Source of the DNA: Zygnema cylindricum
Taxonomy: Eukaryota; Streptophyta; Zygnematophyceae; Zygnematales; Zygnemataceae
NCBI GenBank assembly: GCA_037447655.1
Contig: JBBHKE010000992.1
Span: 112,090-176,089, forward strand
Direction: 5' to 3'
Length of the DNA: 64,000 nucleotides
The notes under the pieces were generated by a model that made no database searches, had not been told where the DNA came from, and worked only from the letters and a program-made list of their open reading frames with translations. Shown here piece after piece: positions 1-11,721 of the stretch. The position numbers and the translations under genes are program-made. Numbering within the stretch: position 1 is the stretch's first letter; each line of letters starts with the position of its first letter.

Positions 1-817
1 ATGACATAAAACTTTGGGAGCCCTTGGTCCGAACTCGTCGTTCTGATTTTTCTGCTCCCTCCCCCCATAGTTTCTGACCGGTTTCCAGGAATCCTTGTTC
101 CTCCAATCTGTCGCAGTTGCCAAGGCTTGGCCACTCTTTCCTCCCCTTCGGATCTCAATCGTATTCCTCGAACGAGAATCAGCCCTACCACTGAGTTCCA
201 TATCCACCTTGAGTCCGGCAAGTCCTGCCCACGGTTGACTATGTTCTTAAACTCATCGGGTAACTTCATCAGTAAACAGTTAACCTTTTATTTTTCACTA
301 AAACCTTTCTCGCACTCTCTAGCTCCATGAAGAGTGTAGCAAGCTCATTGCAAAAATCCAACATCTTCCCCCTTTTGTATACATACTCCTTAACTTTCCG
401 ATCAGCCAACTGTTGTTGCTGAATCGTACCACTTCGGTACATCTCTATGAGAGCCATCCAAAGATCGGATGCCCTTTCTACCTGCAAATGAGGACATGCA
501 AGTCCTTCAGTGTGATGGCGTAGGGTGAAGTGCTTTGCTGCCATATTGTCGAAGTCCCAAGTTTCAGTATCATTCTCCTCGTTCCTCGGAATAGGTGACA
601 TGAATGCCGAACCAGTTGCTATTGGTGTGGTCGCCTCCTTCTTCTTTCCTTTGTCCACCACCTCTCCTTCTTTTGTTTCCTCCGTTGAAGGTGGATCCTC
701 TTTCCTGATGAATCTGCTTCCTCCAAACCCTGGAGGAATTCCAAGACTTGTTGGACGCCCCAACCGTCCACTCACTATCCCCAAAAACCTTTTTTCGCAT
801 ATAGCTCCTATCATCAT
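1..817 (-). pseudogene. Copia gag (UBN2-type), frameshifted
   Basis: The minus-strand reading contains a Copia-type Gag: NMAAKHFTLRHHTEG, then LWMALIEMYRSGTI, then YVYKRGKMLDFCNELATLFM. These correspond line by line to the E2 copy at 15058-15661. The frame closes at 269, but homology resumes in another frame near 290 (LLMKLPDEFKNIVNRGQDLP) and continues to position 1, so there is a frameshift around 270-290. The N-terminus starts near 817 and is followed by an acidic linker. The product would be the nucleocapsid-like structural protein of the retrotransposon. The recognition is from family motifs and the two-copy comparison. It is a decayed, probably non-functional gene. Confidence 0.72.
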
Positions 818-1089
818 ACTTTCCTAGTATATGAAGCCAGTTCCATTAAAGATTGGTACCCAAGAGGGTGGGCCCATAACCTGAAACTCTTAGACCTCCA
901 TAAGTCCTCAGAGTGGACAGCTTCCAAGAAGCCTCTAGGAAAACCATGACCCCTTTGTGTTTCAGCAAAAACAATTGCCACCCTAGCAGACAATAACTCT
1001 GACCAACTTCACCCTTGTGAAGGCAAGACTCCCCTGAGTCGATAGCAAAAAGAATCTCTGAATTTGCTCCCCTGAGCAGTAAGTTATGG

Positions 1090-1938
1090 AGGGTCAAAGT
1101 TGACCTTTTGTACAGAAGCTCTCTGGGAGAAGAGGGTCCTATCTCCTAATTTTTTTAAGTCCTATCTCTCTCACAGACTCTATCTACTGATGTACGGAGC
1201 CAATCAGATGAATCCTCCGTACACAAAAGTACAGCTGTTGGTGTACCTTCTGTACGGACACTGTACGACATGGCCTAAATGTCGACACGTGGTGTGTCCC
1301 GATTCGCTCCCTTAATCCTCGGAGATGCCGCGATCCAATGTCATTCCGCCACGTGTCATCCGATGTAACGATGACCACAAACCGCCGAAATCCTCTTCCG
1401 CGATCTCGGCGTTAATTCTGGCCGTCTGATGAAATTCACATTTAATCGTAGTCGTAATAAATACATGCGCGATATTCGTTTCATTAAAGAAATAAATGCG
1501 CGGTATTGGTTTTTTATCCGTACCGTAATCCGTACTTTTACATTATTGGATCTATGTATCTCGTAAACAATTACAGTTAAATGAATTATCCTACTTGATA
1601 ATGTTTAATTAATTATCAAACCATATAGTATATAACACTAGTTCTAGACTTAACGGCTAAGGCTAACGGCTACCGACTGTCTGCCGGCCGGTAGGTACCA
1701 GGATCAAATCATGTGGCCGGCACGTACCTTTTAGTAAATAAACCCCTAACTAATATATATTTCCCGTAAACCTCTGGATAGCCTAGGTAGCCATGGCTCT
1801 AGCTCCCTCTCCAATTTCTCAGTGACTGGGACAAGTTTGAGAGTTTGGAGAGAGAAGTTAGAGGTAGACTGCCTCGGCTTCTTTCTATATTTCTGTTTAG
1901 ACCTAGAAAATACTTAAAATGGACCATTAATTTCTACA
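1090..1938 (-). repeat. Putative Copia 5' LTR of E1
   Basis: This is a roughly 850-bp non-coding block, similar to 15990-16784. It contains GTACGG-rich stretches near 1190-1275, a Pol III B-box-like GATCAAATC at 1702-1710, and the pattern TAGCCATGGCTC near 1788-1801 that is shared with E2 at 16631-16644. The minus-strand 5' terminus is TGTAGAAATTAATGG at 1938. The proximal edge is uncertain by tens of bases. Confidence 0.5.
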
Positions 1939-4420
1939 ACCTTAACTCAGATAGTCCAGCTTTAAAAATAGTCCAATATTCACAGTTGGAAAATTGAACC
2001 GTTTGCCCTGTGACTTATAAACCGACATTCAAGCGACGATAGGATGTCGTCGAGCGTTCGACTTTATTCAATTTTCCCAATATTGGTTAGACGAAACAAT
2101 GTCGTCGTCCGCGAATTACATTCGAGAATACCGACGTTGGATTATCTGAACTAATGTCGTCGGTGGTTTTGTAAAACGACGAACCACTCTCGTCCGTCAT
2201 TCGCACTTTCGATCAATGAGGTATCCTCATCCATTCAATTATTTTGTCGTATCCATCATTGAAGCGCTGACATGATGTCGTCGCGTCCATCGCGACAAAG
2301 ACACATCATCGCTAGTACGCTGTCGCCATAAAGAAATCGCAAGACACTTGGAAAATAATACTAAAAAACAACAAAACAATGCAAAGTAGTCGACAACATA
2401 GAAAAACATGCACTAATGGAGAGTAAGTGAGAAGTCGGTATGTAGTTTGAGAGAGAAAGGCGACGTTCCAAAATAATAATGTACAAATAATTTAAAAGCA
2501 CAACAAAATTAAAATATAACAACACATTGTGAATGGGAATAATAACACAAAAGGAAGGAGGAAACGAAATCATTTAATAAATGGGAAAACGTGTGGTTGA
2601 AATGGCTTACTTGTACTGTACACTCCAGTAAAATGCTCGGGAAACTTTCTTATGGTCCTTGGAATGAGTTGAGCTGAGCCCTTATTTTCACAGTCCTTCA
2701 GCATCCAGTGTATTACTCGCATCCGAGTTGCCTTAGTCGACACGTGTTGAACTTTACGGTGGGAGACACGTCCTCTGGTATTGGCCGAGGACGGAAAAAA
2801 ACCTTCCACAATGGCCGCCAGGTCTACCGACGTTTCGATTTCTGCCTCACTCTCTTCCTCGTTCGAAAATGCGTTTTCCTCATCGTTCCTCTCATTTTCC
2901 TCATCTTGTTCAACCTGAGCGTTATGGGGATTGTTGTTGTTATTGCCCGGGTTGGCGCCCCAAATTATATTAAGGGTCCACATACTCTCAAACACTTAAC
3001 ATCACCTAAAAAATAAAAAATGGGAGCAGCCGAAAAAGAAGAAAATGGCAACCCAAGCAAATGAGGAAGAAGTAGCGATAGTGTTGTTGCCATTATCACA
3101 AATACATTTATATAATACACGAAATGCAAGTGAAAATGATTTTGCGCGGTAATAATGGAGGGATTTGCCATTTTAAATTTTTCGTTTAAAATCCAAATTT
3201 TGAATTTTATCACGGCTTTCAATTTAAAAATATTTCAAAACGAGGGAATAGAAGCGGGATCTCGTAAAAAATTGCTTCAAAATTGCCAAAATATTTCAAA
3301 ACTTACGTCGTCGGTGTAATGTTCATAGCGCCATGGAAACAACTTCAGCTTACATGTTGTACGGCAAAAAGATGATTGGAAAAAATGCGGCGTCGTTACC
3401 CCGGCAATCGGTTGTTCTAACGTCATCTATGAAACGCGGCCAACTTTGGGAATACGTGGATGATAAACATGCCACGTGTTTTCGGCAACAGCCAATGATA
3501 ATCTTACGACGGGGCATGATCAACTTTCGTTGTGGATTACCGCCAATTAGAATTAACATGTATCCTAATATGTGTTTTTTGTTCGTTTGACGTTTAATTA
3601 GAATTATTAGTGATACTAATAAGAGGTTTGTTTGACGTTTGATCTAAGTAAACGCATCCTTATTAGTCTTAAGTCCCAATATTACAATGCATTGATTCTA
3701 ATAAATCAACCCACCGGGCACCTTATTAAGATTAAGGGTCCTTATTTAACGTCACACAACGTTCGTTCTCTCCGCGAACGACAAGGAAATATAAATCAAT
3801 CACTGAGTTCAATGTACGTTATGTGGATCGAAACGTACACATAGAATACCTTCCGTTATAGTTTCGTTCATTATATAATACAAATCTAACTGAATGGACA
3901 TATCGAAATTGTACGGTTACATAGCGTTATAACGTAACTGCGTTTTACAACCCGATGCATGTAGTCGACTATACGACGCGACAATGTACGTTTCGCCTAC
4001 GCTGTCCTCGCACTTTTTTTACTATTATCAATTCACCGCACGCAAAACAAACGCTTATTATAATCATGAATGAACTTAAGTGAAAAGTACATAAACCCGT
4101 ACATTTCGACGGTTTTTACTCGTACTTATTTTAGTGTATAATTATGAATGCCGCAATGATTGTATATCCGCAAACCCAAAATAGAATTATGGATTTTTAC
4201 GTTGGAAGGACGCGACGTCGTACGGATTGTCAGAATTTGTACCTCTACCTATTTTAACGTATATGTTATGACGGCGGATCATGTATACCCAAAACAGCGT
4301 TATGAAAAAATTACAATTAAACATTTTTTTGAAAATGGGATTGATACACAAATTAGAATCCATGACACTAATTCTTTATTCACACTAATAATTTCTATAC
4401 GCTAATAACGATTCACGGTG
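1939..4420 (-). mobile_element. DNA transposon, left-hand copy (truncated relative of 36680-48261)
   Basis: Read on the minus strand from 4420, this block matches 36680-39200 through the terminal repeat, the subterminal TA-rich region, the first transposase exon and the CGACGAC-rich region. The terminus CACCGTGAATCGTTATTAGC lies at 4420 reading leftward and is flanked by TA at 4421-4422. The 117-bp unit that occurs three times in the right copy appears essentially once here (about 2160-2300). Clear homology fades near 1975-2010, where E1 begins, so the transposase body would lie beyond E1 or is lost. Confidence 0.85.
2611..2983 (-). CDS. Transposase exon 1, intact copy in the left-hand element
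   Basis: This 373-bp exon is open throughout and ends at a GTAAGC donor. It has exactly the same length as its counterpart at 38106-38478. It starts MWTLN.IWGANP, continues with an Asn/Glu-rich stretch, then VEGFFPSSAN and HRKVQHVSTK, and ends RKFPEHFTGVY. The right-hand copy has a stop where this copy reads HWML (Trp). A start 12 bases upstream (Met-Phe-Glu-Ser-Met) is also possible. By position it is the N-terminal part of a pogo-like transposase, probably involved in DNA binding. That role is inferred, because I recognise no named domain here. No later exon is visible in this copy. Confidence 0.6.
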
Positions 4421-4422
4421 TA

Positions 4423-5265
4423 ACGAATGCTACGTACGGTACGCATCAAACGCTTTTGAAAAGTTGATAAAATGCGTACCTTGCTTTGTACCCGTACAGT
4501 ATTTTTACAATTACGTACGGTGTCCGTCTATGTTCGTACATTTTAGGGTTATTTAGGGGATTTTTAGGGTTTCCAAGGACATTGCCGTACGTTCCTTTAT
4601 ATTTCAGTACGTCTGCCGTAGATATTCCGTACTATTGGGTTTTTTAGGGTCCACTTTCATACAATTTCGTACATTTCTGTTAAATTTTCGTACTTTTTAA
4701 GATTTTTAAGGATTTTCTAATATTGCGTTTTCCGTACGTTTTTGTACATGGCCGTACAGCGAAATTTACACGAATTTTACGAAAATAATGAAAAAGACGA
4801 ATACTACGTAGTTTCGTAAAAAAGTTGAAATCCGTACGAATTGGACATCAACGCCGTAAGTTCAAAATGTGTACGGACGCCATGGCTGCCTGTGAGACAG
4901 ATAGACAACTTTATTCGGATAAAAGAGAGTTGCTGATCATGTTTTGAACCAGGGCCTGCAGATTTTCCAACTAGGTGAACCCAATGTTGTCCGTATCCGG
5001 AGAATGTAAACATTTTAATACACCCATGAGGTGAGGATAGGTATATATATATCAATACACTTTTCCACCGCTCATTTAATGGAAAGCGTACAAACTGCGG
5101 CAGATGTTCAATTTTTTTTAACATGTACGGATTTGTACGGACACAAATTCATTAACGATTTTTACGATTTTTTCAAATCGACCTCTCCAGTTTCTACGAA
5201 TTGTACGGGCGTTTGAATCGTGCGTAAAATGCGTTTTGAACAACTATGGATACCAGTATACCACA
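4423..5265. repeat. Interspersed repeat F3, copy 1
   Basis: The stretch is rich in GTAC and GTACGG. Its right half (about 5045-5265) matches 12110-12310: an 'accgctcattta' start, 'aattcattaacgattttt' in the middle and 'gaacaactatgg' at the end. In both places the repeat lies immediately to the right of a CACGGTGTA transposon end. It has no convincing coding content. Confidence 0.5.
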
Positions 5266-6129
5266 AAAAGTATTTTCAAACGTTTTCGCACATTTGAAAA
5301 TGTCCCTCGTCCGTACACATTTTTTTGAACATGGATCTCAATCGTCACATTCAAAAAAATAACATGTCAACACATCAGTTCAACTTATATAAATAATTGT
5401 TTTCTGAACAGCTCCATAATTTTTTTTAGGAAATGTTAAAAAGAAAAGGAAAGAACGAATGGTTCATTTGAAGGAAAATTAATTTCGTGCATCAGCCGTG
5501 ATTTGAAATGGCACAAAAAAATAAAACTCATCTATATTGTTTGCTTCAGTAACTCTGTATTTGTTCAATAAATGGTGTACATGAGCTTTGTGTATGCATA
5601 ATTTACTCATTTTTTCCCTATGCATTACATCTTTTTCTGACGTATTTCAAATTATATTTTCTGTACATTTGTGTACTTTAAGTTGAACCAAGACTTATAA
5701 AGCAATTTCTCATTTAACTCTTTTTTGCTCAACGATAGACCTTACTCATTTTCATTTGGCAGATTGCATCAGATTAACAATGGCTTATTTCAGGATTATT
5801 CTTTTCATTTTTGTTCAAAATGTACAAATTTAATATAGAAAAAGACAAAAAACTAAAATAAATGATAGGCGGCAAAATTACTTGCGTTGCATTCAACTGA
5901 GGAAAACATTGAAAACAAAGTCAAATTGGGAATAAAAAAACCGGTGAAGACAAAGGTCGATTGAAAAATTATTTCCATCAGGTAAACACCATTACAGAAG
6001 TTGATTCAATACCTTCTCGTGAGGAAATTTAACAGCCCAATTCGGTATAATATTTTGTAAACAGTGTTATTATCTAAACAGTCTTATTAACACTAACTTA
6101 TGATTTTGAACTTTTACTGACCTCCCTTG
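5266..6129. other. Intergenic stretch, nothing recognised
   Basis: AT-rich DNA between repeat F3 and the CNX5 stop codon. It presumably holds the CNX5 3' untranslated region and downstream flank. I see no coding exon, RNA gene or clear repeat. Confidence 0.5.
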
Positions 6130-9100
6130 TCAGTATATAGGGAAGTGAGGATCAATTTCCGCTGCCCATGCCTGTAAGCCACCCGTAATATCGACTGCCA
6201 CACTAATTCCGTGTTTCCGTAAACTTTCCACGGCTAGTTGAGAGTCATTTCCTCGACGACACACAACAAATACAGTTGGCTCCTCCTCACCATTTCCTTC
6301 TCCTTTCCAATTATCGTTGAGACTTGAACCTCCCATTCCGGTATTTCCCATTCCGGTATTTCCCATTCCGGTATTTTCCATTCCAGTATTTCCCACTCCA
6401 GTACTTCCCATTCCAGTATTTTGTCCTGAAAGGGAGTCTGGGTCGATAACTGTTGAGCCATCTTCTGGAACTGGTTTGTATCGCTTAATCAGTGCTTTAC
6501 TCCGAGTTTTACTTTGAGTTTTTTCTTTGAGGGCCCTGATTTCGGGGAATCGAGCTTCCAGAGAGGAGAAAGGCACGTTAACAGCTCCCGGGATTGTTCC
6601 AATCTCAAACTCATGAGGGGGGCGCACATCGAGGAGGACATGGGGAATGTTTCTACCCATAAAATCGTTGTATTCCTTCACAGAGATAGATTGTGAAGAA
6701 GAAACTAGTTGAAGCCTCGGTGGTGGCTGTGTTGATGGATTGAAAAAAAAAAAACCAACGAAAGAGAAATAAAAATCAAACATGGAAACAAACAAACAGG
6801 CACAATACATATTCACCTAGATTCACTTATTTTGATAAAAAGGATTAGAGGAGAATTTGAATGAACAAGAGAGCACCACTCACCTGAAAGAAAAAACATA
6901 ACTAGAAGAAAAAGGAGATGCATCAGTAAAGATTAACGACAAAGAATTTATGGGATTCACATGCATTACATATAAATTTCTTCGTCAACCGCAACCACGC
7001 TTGTGCTCAGAAAGTTCTAATTATGACCATTGTAAGTAATATGTAACTATTATGTCTTTGTTATTCCTCTAGATAGCCATTTGTGTGATCATAGTCGCCC
7101 CATTTATCCATTGACATCATTCCTTACCGCCATTTAATGCGTGTATAGACTAACTCTCTCATCCATGCACGACCAAACTCTATTCACACTCAAACCAGAG
7201 TCTATTAAACAGAGTATTGGAAAATCAAGCAGATCCCTGACCTGATCATGAAGGGGTGTTTGTGTGAAGGCGGCGTAATCAAACTCTGGAAGAGAATCCT
7301 TGGTCAACTGTCGATTGTCTCCACAAGCAGTACAATCGGGCATTCGACTTCTTAAGGTGACCTGCATCGCATCCCTTCTCGATCACAATAAGAGGCACAA
7401 CAAAAGGCATGAAATACCACAAAGATTTTTTCACAAAAGACTAATATCGAATTTAGCAAACGAAGCAAAAAACATTATTAAAAGCCTAAGAACGCCACTT
7501 TATGTTAGATGATCTCAGACTTTACATTAGTCCGAGTATGAAACTGTCCTCCTTACGACTGTGGAAAGAATAGCACACACATTGAAAAAAGACTGCAGGT
7601 CATGTTCACCTATCTACCCAATAAAATTTTAAACAGTCACTCCAATGAAGCAACTGTACAAATAAAATCACGCTTCAGGAGGGGAACCATGCATTTTACA
7701 TGCTGTAAATAAATTAAAAACGATCAAAGAGTGCACCAAAAATAAATCCACATGTACAGCAAGTAAGGAATTTGTACACATAAAGGTATCACAGTCAACA
7801 ATAAACAAAGGTAGGTTGCCTTCACAATTCAGTCAATAAGCAAAAAAAACAATGTATCCACGATCACCAATGCATTATCTCAATAAGCAACAAAGTTCAG
7901 ATAATGTCTTTCCTTTGGAGCACAAAATCCGAAGATATCTGTTTCAGTCACTTGTATATCCATTTGGACTCTTGTTTTATCAGTTAAGAAGGAATCCAAA
8001 GTTATGGAACGCCGTAGATATGATTTAGAATATAAAAGCATCGAAAACGTTTAGAATTTTATTTTCCTTTTCAGCCTCTTCTCCATGCAACATGCCTGGA
8101 CAGTATCCATCAGCCTCAAAAATATGTTTATATTTTGCAGTCAGTTCCTTCTGCTACAGTGCCCAGCATTGTTAGAGTTAAACAATTTTCCGGTAGTACT
8201 TTCTTTCTTTCATCAGACAGGTTCCCGATTTTCAATCGTGACATCACAGTCAAAGGGTAGGACCATTCCTTTTAATGCTTGCCTTAGAAAAAAGATCCAA
8301 CAGTCGATCACAAAGTTAAACGCCTTTTGACTGCCTGAAAAATGTGTAACTGAGATACGCAATTATGCCGTTACTAACCAGAATTTTTTAGGGTTTCTTA
8401 ACAAGCACAACAGCAATACTTTCCTGTCCAATATCTTAAAAAGAGGTAACTATGCAGTGGGTTTTTGCCAAAGCAGAAAATCCTCAGTTTCACGCCAGTA
8501 TAAATTCATCGGGAATATTGATTAAAAGATACATGACAAAGAAGGAGCGTATGGAAATTAGAGGCCAGTGAAGTACCGTGTAAATGCGTGTTGAGAGAGC
8601 GTCGAAGAGTAGAAGACGACTAGAGAGAGGTTCCCCAACTCCAGAAATGATCTTTATAGCCTCCAAAGCTTGCAAAGTACCAATTACTCCTGGGACTGCA
8701 TCACATTAAAGCCATCCTTTTAGTGTGAAATTCTTGCCTGCTTTCCCTTCTATTTCTACACAAAAAAGTAGTGAAGAATGTATACTTGTCCAACAAAGCA
8801 AAAGGACCACTCACCGACTCCCAGGACACCAGCGTCACTGCAGCGCTGACAAGCAGTTGGAGTGGGAGGCTGAGGGAAAATGCAGCGATAGCAAGGGCCC
8901 CCTTTATGATTGTAGATGGTCAACTGCTTCCATCAACAATAAAATACACTCTCTACATGAAAATGTACAAGAAGAGAGTCGCCGATTGTACTTAGGTTCG
9001 GTAACAAAACTACTTTCTGCCTTCTGTCAATAATTTGCTCAGCTGCTTCGAGAGAGAAGAACTCACTTGACCATCCATTCCAAGGGCAGCGCCTGACACA

Positions 9101-11297
9101 AGTGGCTGTCATTCCACCTCCCAAAATAACAAACCACTGCCCCTTGAGCTTTATTCTAAGGAGTAAAGAGGTGTCCGCTAGTAACAACTACATGAATGCG
9201 ACAATTGGTTCGAGTGTAGACAGTCACAATATAAACATAGCTTTAACAGTTCTTTACATACCATGGTGGCTAGTACCATGGTTTGCTCTTTCAAAGTTAC
9301 AAGCATGAGCTTTCTATAAGCAGATGTGCGGCCCGTAGATGTACGGCCATCTATCGAGCTACAAAAAAATCAGTTGGATTTTCCGTTTTTGTCGATGAAC
9401 AAACAAATTAGGAATGTTCAAACTCCAGTCTTAGCGTTTGAACAAGGAGATAAGAACATTATAGATTCAATACGTGCTACATTTGTCCAAAGATCAGCTC
9501 ATGATGAGACAGCGTGTATTTGAGGGAAGTTCAATGTGAAGCTTTTATCCTCGAGTCAAAAAAGGAAGGCCTTTATGATTTATAAGATAAAAACAAACAG
9601 TTGAAGTTTGCCTACCTTTCCAGCAATTACGCAGGCATCACTTAGAAGATAACGTGTCGGTGCGTTGTCAGAAGCATCAAGAACCACCGAATACCTGCTT
9701 GGCCCAGACCATATCACTGAACATATTATCTTCTTATGTTTTGCTTAAAGCTGAAGTAGCAGTAAGAAAATGAGAACTTGCTCAAAAGTAAAGTTCACTC
9801 ACTGGGAAATAATAGGAAGAGCATTTGCTGGAGTGATGCCATCACGATATTCAATCACCTCAATCCACGAATTCAGTCTGGAAACCATAACCATGCTTCC
9901 AAAATTAGCACAGTCCGCCTTGAAATAGGCAAACAACAGTCCTCCACTGTGACTCCATAGCGTCTGCTTTCTCTTCTGCGGTATTGAACTGAAGATAATC
10001 CTTCAAGGGAAAGTGAGACCAGTCCGCAAGACACGCCTTCGGCATGCTTCATAGCACCTACTTTCTCTTCTGGGTCATTTACACCGAATTACACCCTCAA
10101 GAAAAAGTGGGGGAGTCGAGTCTGCGAGACACACCTTCGACATGTTGCTGCCGCAGACTCTGCCTTATGGAGACCAATGGAAGCCTCTCCATGAATGACC
10201 TGCATCATCATCATCATTATATCATCGCCCAATTGGCCGCCATAGCCGCCAATGAGCTGCCACTTCTCTGCATCTCCAAGGCTGCTTCAAATAATTTGTA
10301 AGACCTGCAAAGAGAGAGCAGCTCAGCATAACCTCTAAGACCAGGAGAAAAAACCTTCTCATAGGGTTATTGCACTATCGAAATTTTACCCTCGTTTTGA
10401 GGGTAAATCGTACAATAGTGTCTGAGCTATTATGTACAGTTACACATAAAACTGTACGATTCACCCTCAAGATGAAAGTAAAGTTCTCTTGTGTAATTAC
10501 CCTATCAGCAGACACAGAGAGAGACACAGACAGACACAAATAAAGAGAGACAGACAAAGACACACCCACACCCACACAGAATGGCTCATTGATGTAGCTT
10601 TTAACGTTCAATTAAGGATATGCACCGAACCCACAATACCTGTAAGTTGTTGTGAATCACTTTCAAGATGGTCCATGTATCCAAGATTATTCATAGGATG
10701 TCCATGTTATCGACAGCTTGCCAAGGCACTTTGGGACTACTTAAAGATAAAGAAGTAAAATTCAAGCATTCGCATAGAAATGTCATCTCTCGAATAAACC
10801 GAAGGAGTGAACCAAATCAGAAACATGCATGTCAAAACAGCTTGGCCAGTTATTCCATGCAAGGTTTCCAATTAATTTACAAAGTGATATTCTAAATTCC
10901 CGAAAGTTTCTGGCGGAGATGAAGTTAGACAGAAGGTCAAGGGTCAAGTAGATAGACACCTGGCGGTGCAAATTGCTCAATTCCACCACATCTTTGTCGG
11001 CAATTCCGACTTTGCCTGCAACCGTCAGCCAAACAGTCGCGCTTTGCAATCTTGAATTATTCCAAAATGCACAATTTGCTTCTCACAATCTCCCCCTCTC
11101 CCTCTCCCTCGCTCTCCCCTCTCCTTCCCCCTCCTCCCTTCCAACCCTCTTCCTCTTCCTCTCCCTCTCCCTCTCCCTCCCCCTCTCCCTCAAACAAACC
11201 CCACCAATTCCAGCTCCAGCAAGATATAGTGCTGCTGGTGATCCGAGGCCCCCGGCTCCAACAATCAGAACCGATGCTTTGCAAAGCTTCTCCTGCG
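6130..11297 (-). CDS. CNX5: CNX5/MOCS3/UBA4-like adenylyltransferase-sulfurtransferase (5' end not found)
   Basis: Ten minus-strand exons join in phase: 11205-11297, 10960-11015, 10135-10199, 9803-9877, 9616-9694, 9067-9105, 8815-8923, 8577-8695, 7242-7361 and 6130-6726 (TGA stop). They encode about 450 residues. The E1-like domain shows [15 protein letters not shown] (nucleotide loop), [30 protein letters not shown], two zinc CxxC pairs ([13 protein letters not shown] and PDCTACGDN) and [12 protein letters not shown]. The C-terminal rhodanese domain has [10 protein letters not shown] and the active-site loop VCRRGNDS with its Cys. Proteins of this family adenylate the C-terminus of small sulfur carriers (CNX7, URM11/12) and transfer sulfur to them in the cytosol, for molybdopterin synthesis and tRNA thiolation. 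The exon before QEKLCK, including the start codon and the usual RYSRQ motif, was not found. The rhodanese domain carries an unusual GMGNT repeat. Confidence 0.93.
6330..6425 (-). repeat. 15-bp in-frame tandem repeat inside the CNX5 rhodanese domain
   Basis: About seven 15-bp units (plus strand attccggtatttccc and variants) encode NTGMG-type pentapeptides. They sit between the acidic linker ending DPDSLSGQ and the active-site strand [12 protein letters not shown]. The unit length is a multiple of three, so copy-number change keeps the frame. Confidence 0.9.
9949..10144 (-). repeat. 98-bp tandem duplication covering a CNX5 exon end and donor
   Basis: Two units of 98 bp, 10047-10144 and 9949-10046. 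The first contains the last bases of exon 10135-10199 (ATGTCGAAG) and its GTGTGTC donor. The second repeats them as ATGCCGAAG and GCGTGTC inside the intron. The match extends through 'cagaagagaaag' at the far end of each unit. Confidence 0.85.
10363..10502. mobile_element. Small palindromic MITE-like element in a CNX5 intron
   Basis: Terminal inverted repeats AGGGTTATTGCAC and GTGTAATTACCCT bound about 140 bp that contain further inverted segments (ttttaccctcg / tgagggtaaa, and acagttacacataaaactgt). It is non-coding. The superfamily is not determined. Confidence 0.45.
10503..10580. repeat. CA-rich simple repeat in a CNX5 intron
   Basis: Degenerate (ACAGAGAC)n grading into (ACACCC)n. Non-coding. 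Confidence 0.7.
11090..11195. repeat. CT-rich polypyrimidine tract in a CNX5 intron
   Basis: Nearly pure (CCCTCT)n on the plus strand, about 15 bases from the exon at 11205. On the transcribed strand it is GA-rich. Long reading frames here are low-complexity artefacts. Confidence 0.85.
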
Positions 11298-11555
11298 CTG
11301 AAACCGGAAACGAAAATCCAGAAAAAAATCTATCAATCTGTTGATATTTTAAGTTAACAAAAGAGAATAAAAAAGTTACACAACCTTTATAATTAAATGA
11401 CATTACAATGCTTTGGAACCGATACCTTGCCAAGCTTCTCTTGGGCTGATACCAGGAATCAAAACCCTAAAACATAATGATATTTGAAGTAAAAAAAAAG
11501 CAACGACAAGTTACAAAGACGTTATTAATAAAACACATTACAATGCCTTGCGAAT
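11262..11555 (-). repeat. Tandem duplication of a CNX5 exon 5' edge (148-bp period)
   Basis: The acceptor and first codons of exon 11205-11297 (CAG then ..CAGGAGAAGCTTTGCAAA) recur at about 11430-11450 as CAG then CCCAAGAGAAGCTTGGCAAGG. The aligned AAGCTTCTC lies at 11284 and 11432. The flank 'cacattacaatgc' appears a further time near 11534. The upstream copy keeps an AG acceptor and four of the codons. Confidence 0.75.
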
Positions 11556-11721
11556 GGATGAATTGTAGAATTTCAGCTGAGAAATAATGAATCATAAATT
11601 CTAATGCCCAAGATAGAAAAAAAAACAAGGCTGTAGCAAAAAAAGATTCTTATAATTCCTTAATAACCGCAAAACATGGGAAAATATAGCGATTTCTACT
11701 CTAACAACGGTTCACGGTGTA

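Larger units (their letters stand above)
1..1938 (-). mobile_element. Copia-type LTR retrotransposon, 5' part (element E1), running off the left edge
   Basis: The gag reading lies at 1-817 and an LTR-like block lies upstream of it at about 1090-1938, so the element runs right to left and its pol region is outside the window. The block aligns over its whole length with 14600-16784 (E2), including shared GTAC-rich LTR motifs. On the minus strand both LTRs begin TGT(A/T)GAAATTAA, at 1938 and 16784. The inner LTR edge near 1090 is a guess from the E1/E2 comparison, and I could not identify a primer-binding site. The sequence to the right belongs to a DNA transposon copy, so E1 probably inserted next to or into it. 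Confidence 0.7.

Noticed and set aside
10668-10895. Plus-strand frame with KIIHR and [13 protein letters not shown] that at first looked like part of the E1-like domain.
   Set aside because: It is on the opposite strand to CNX5, and the true corresponding exon ([20 protein letters not shown]) was found in phase at 10135-10199.
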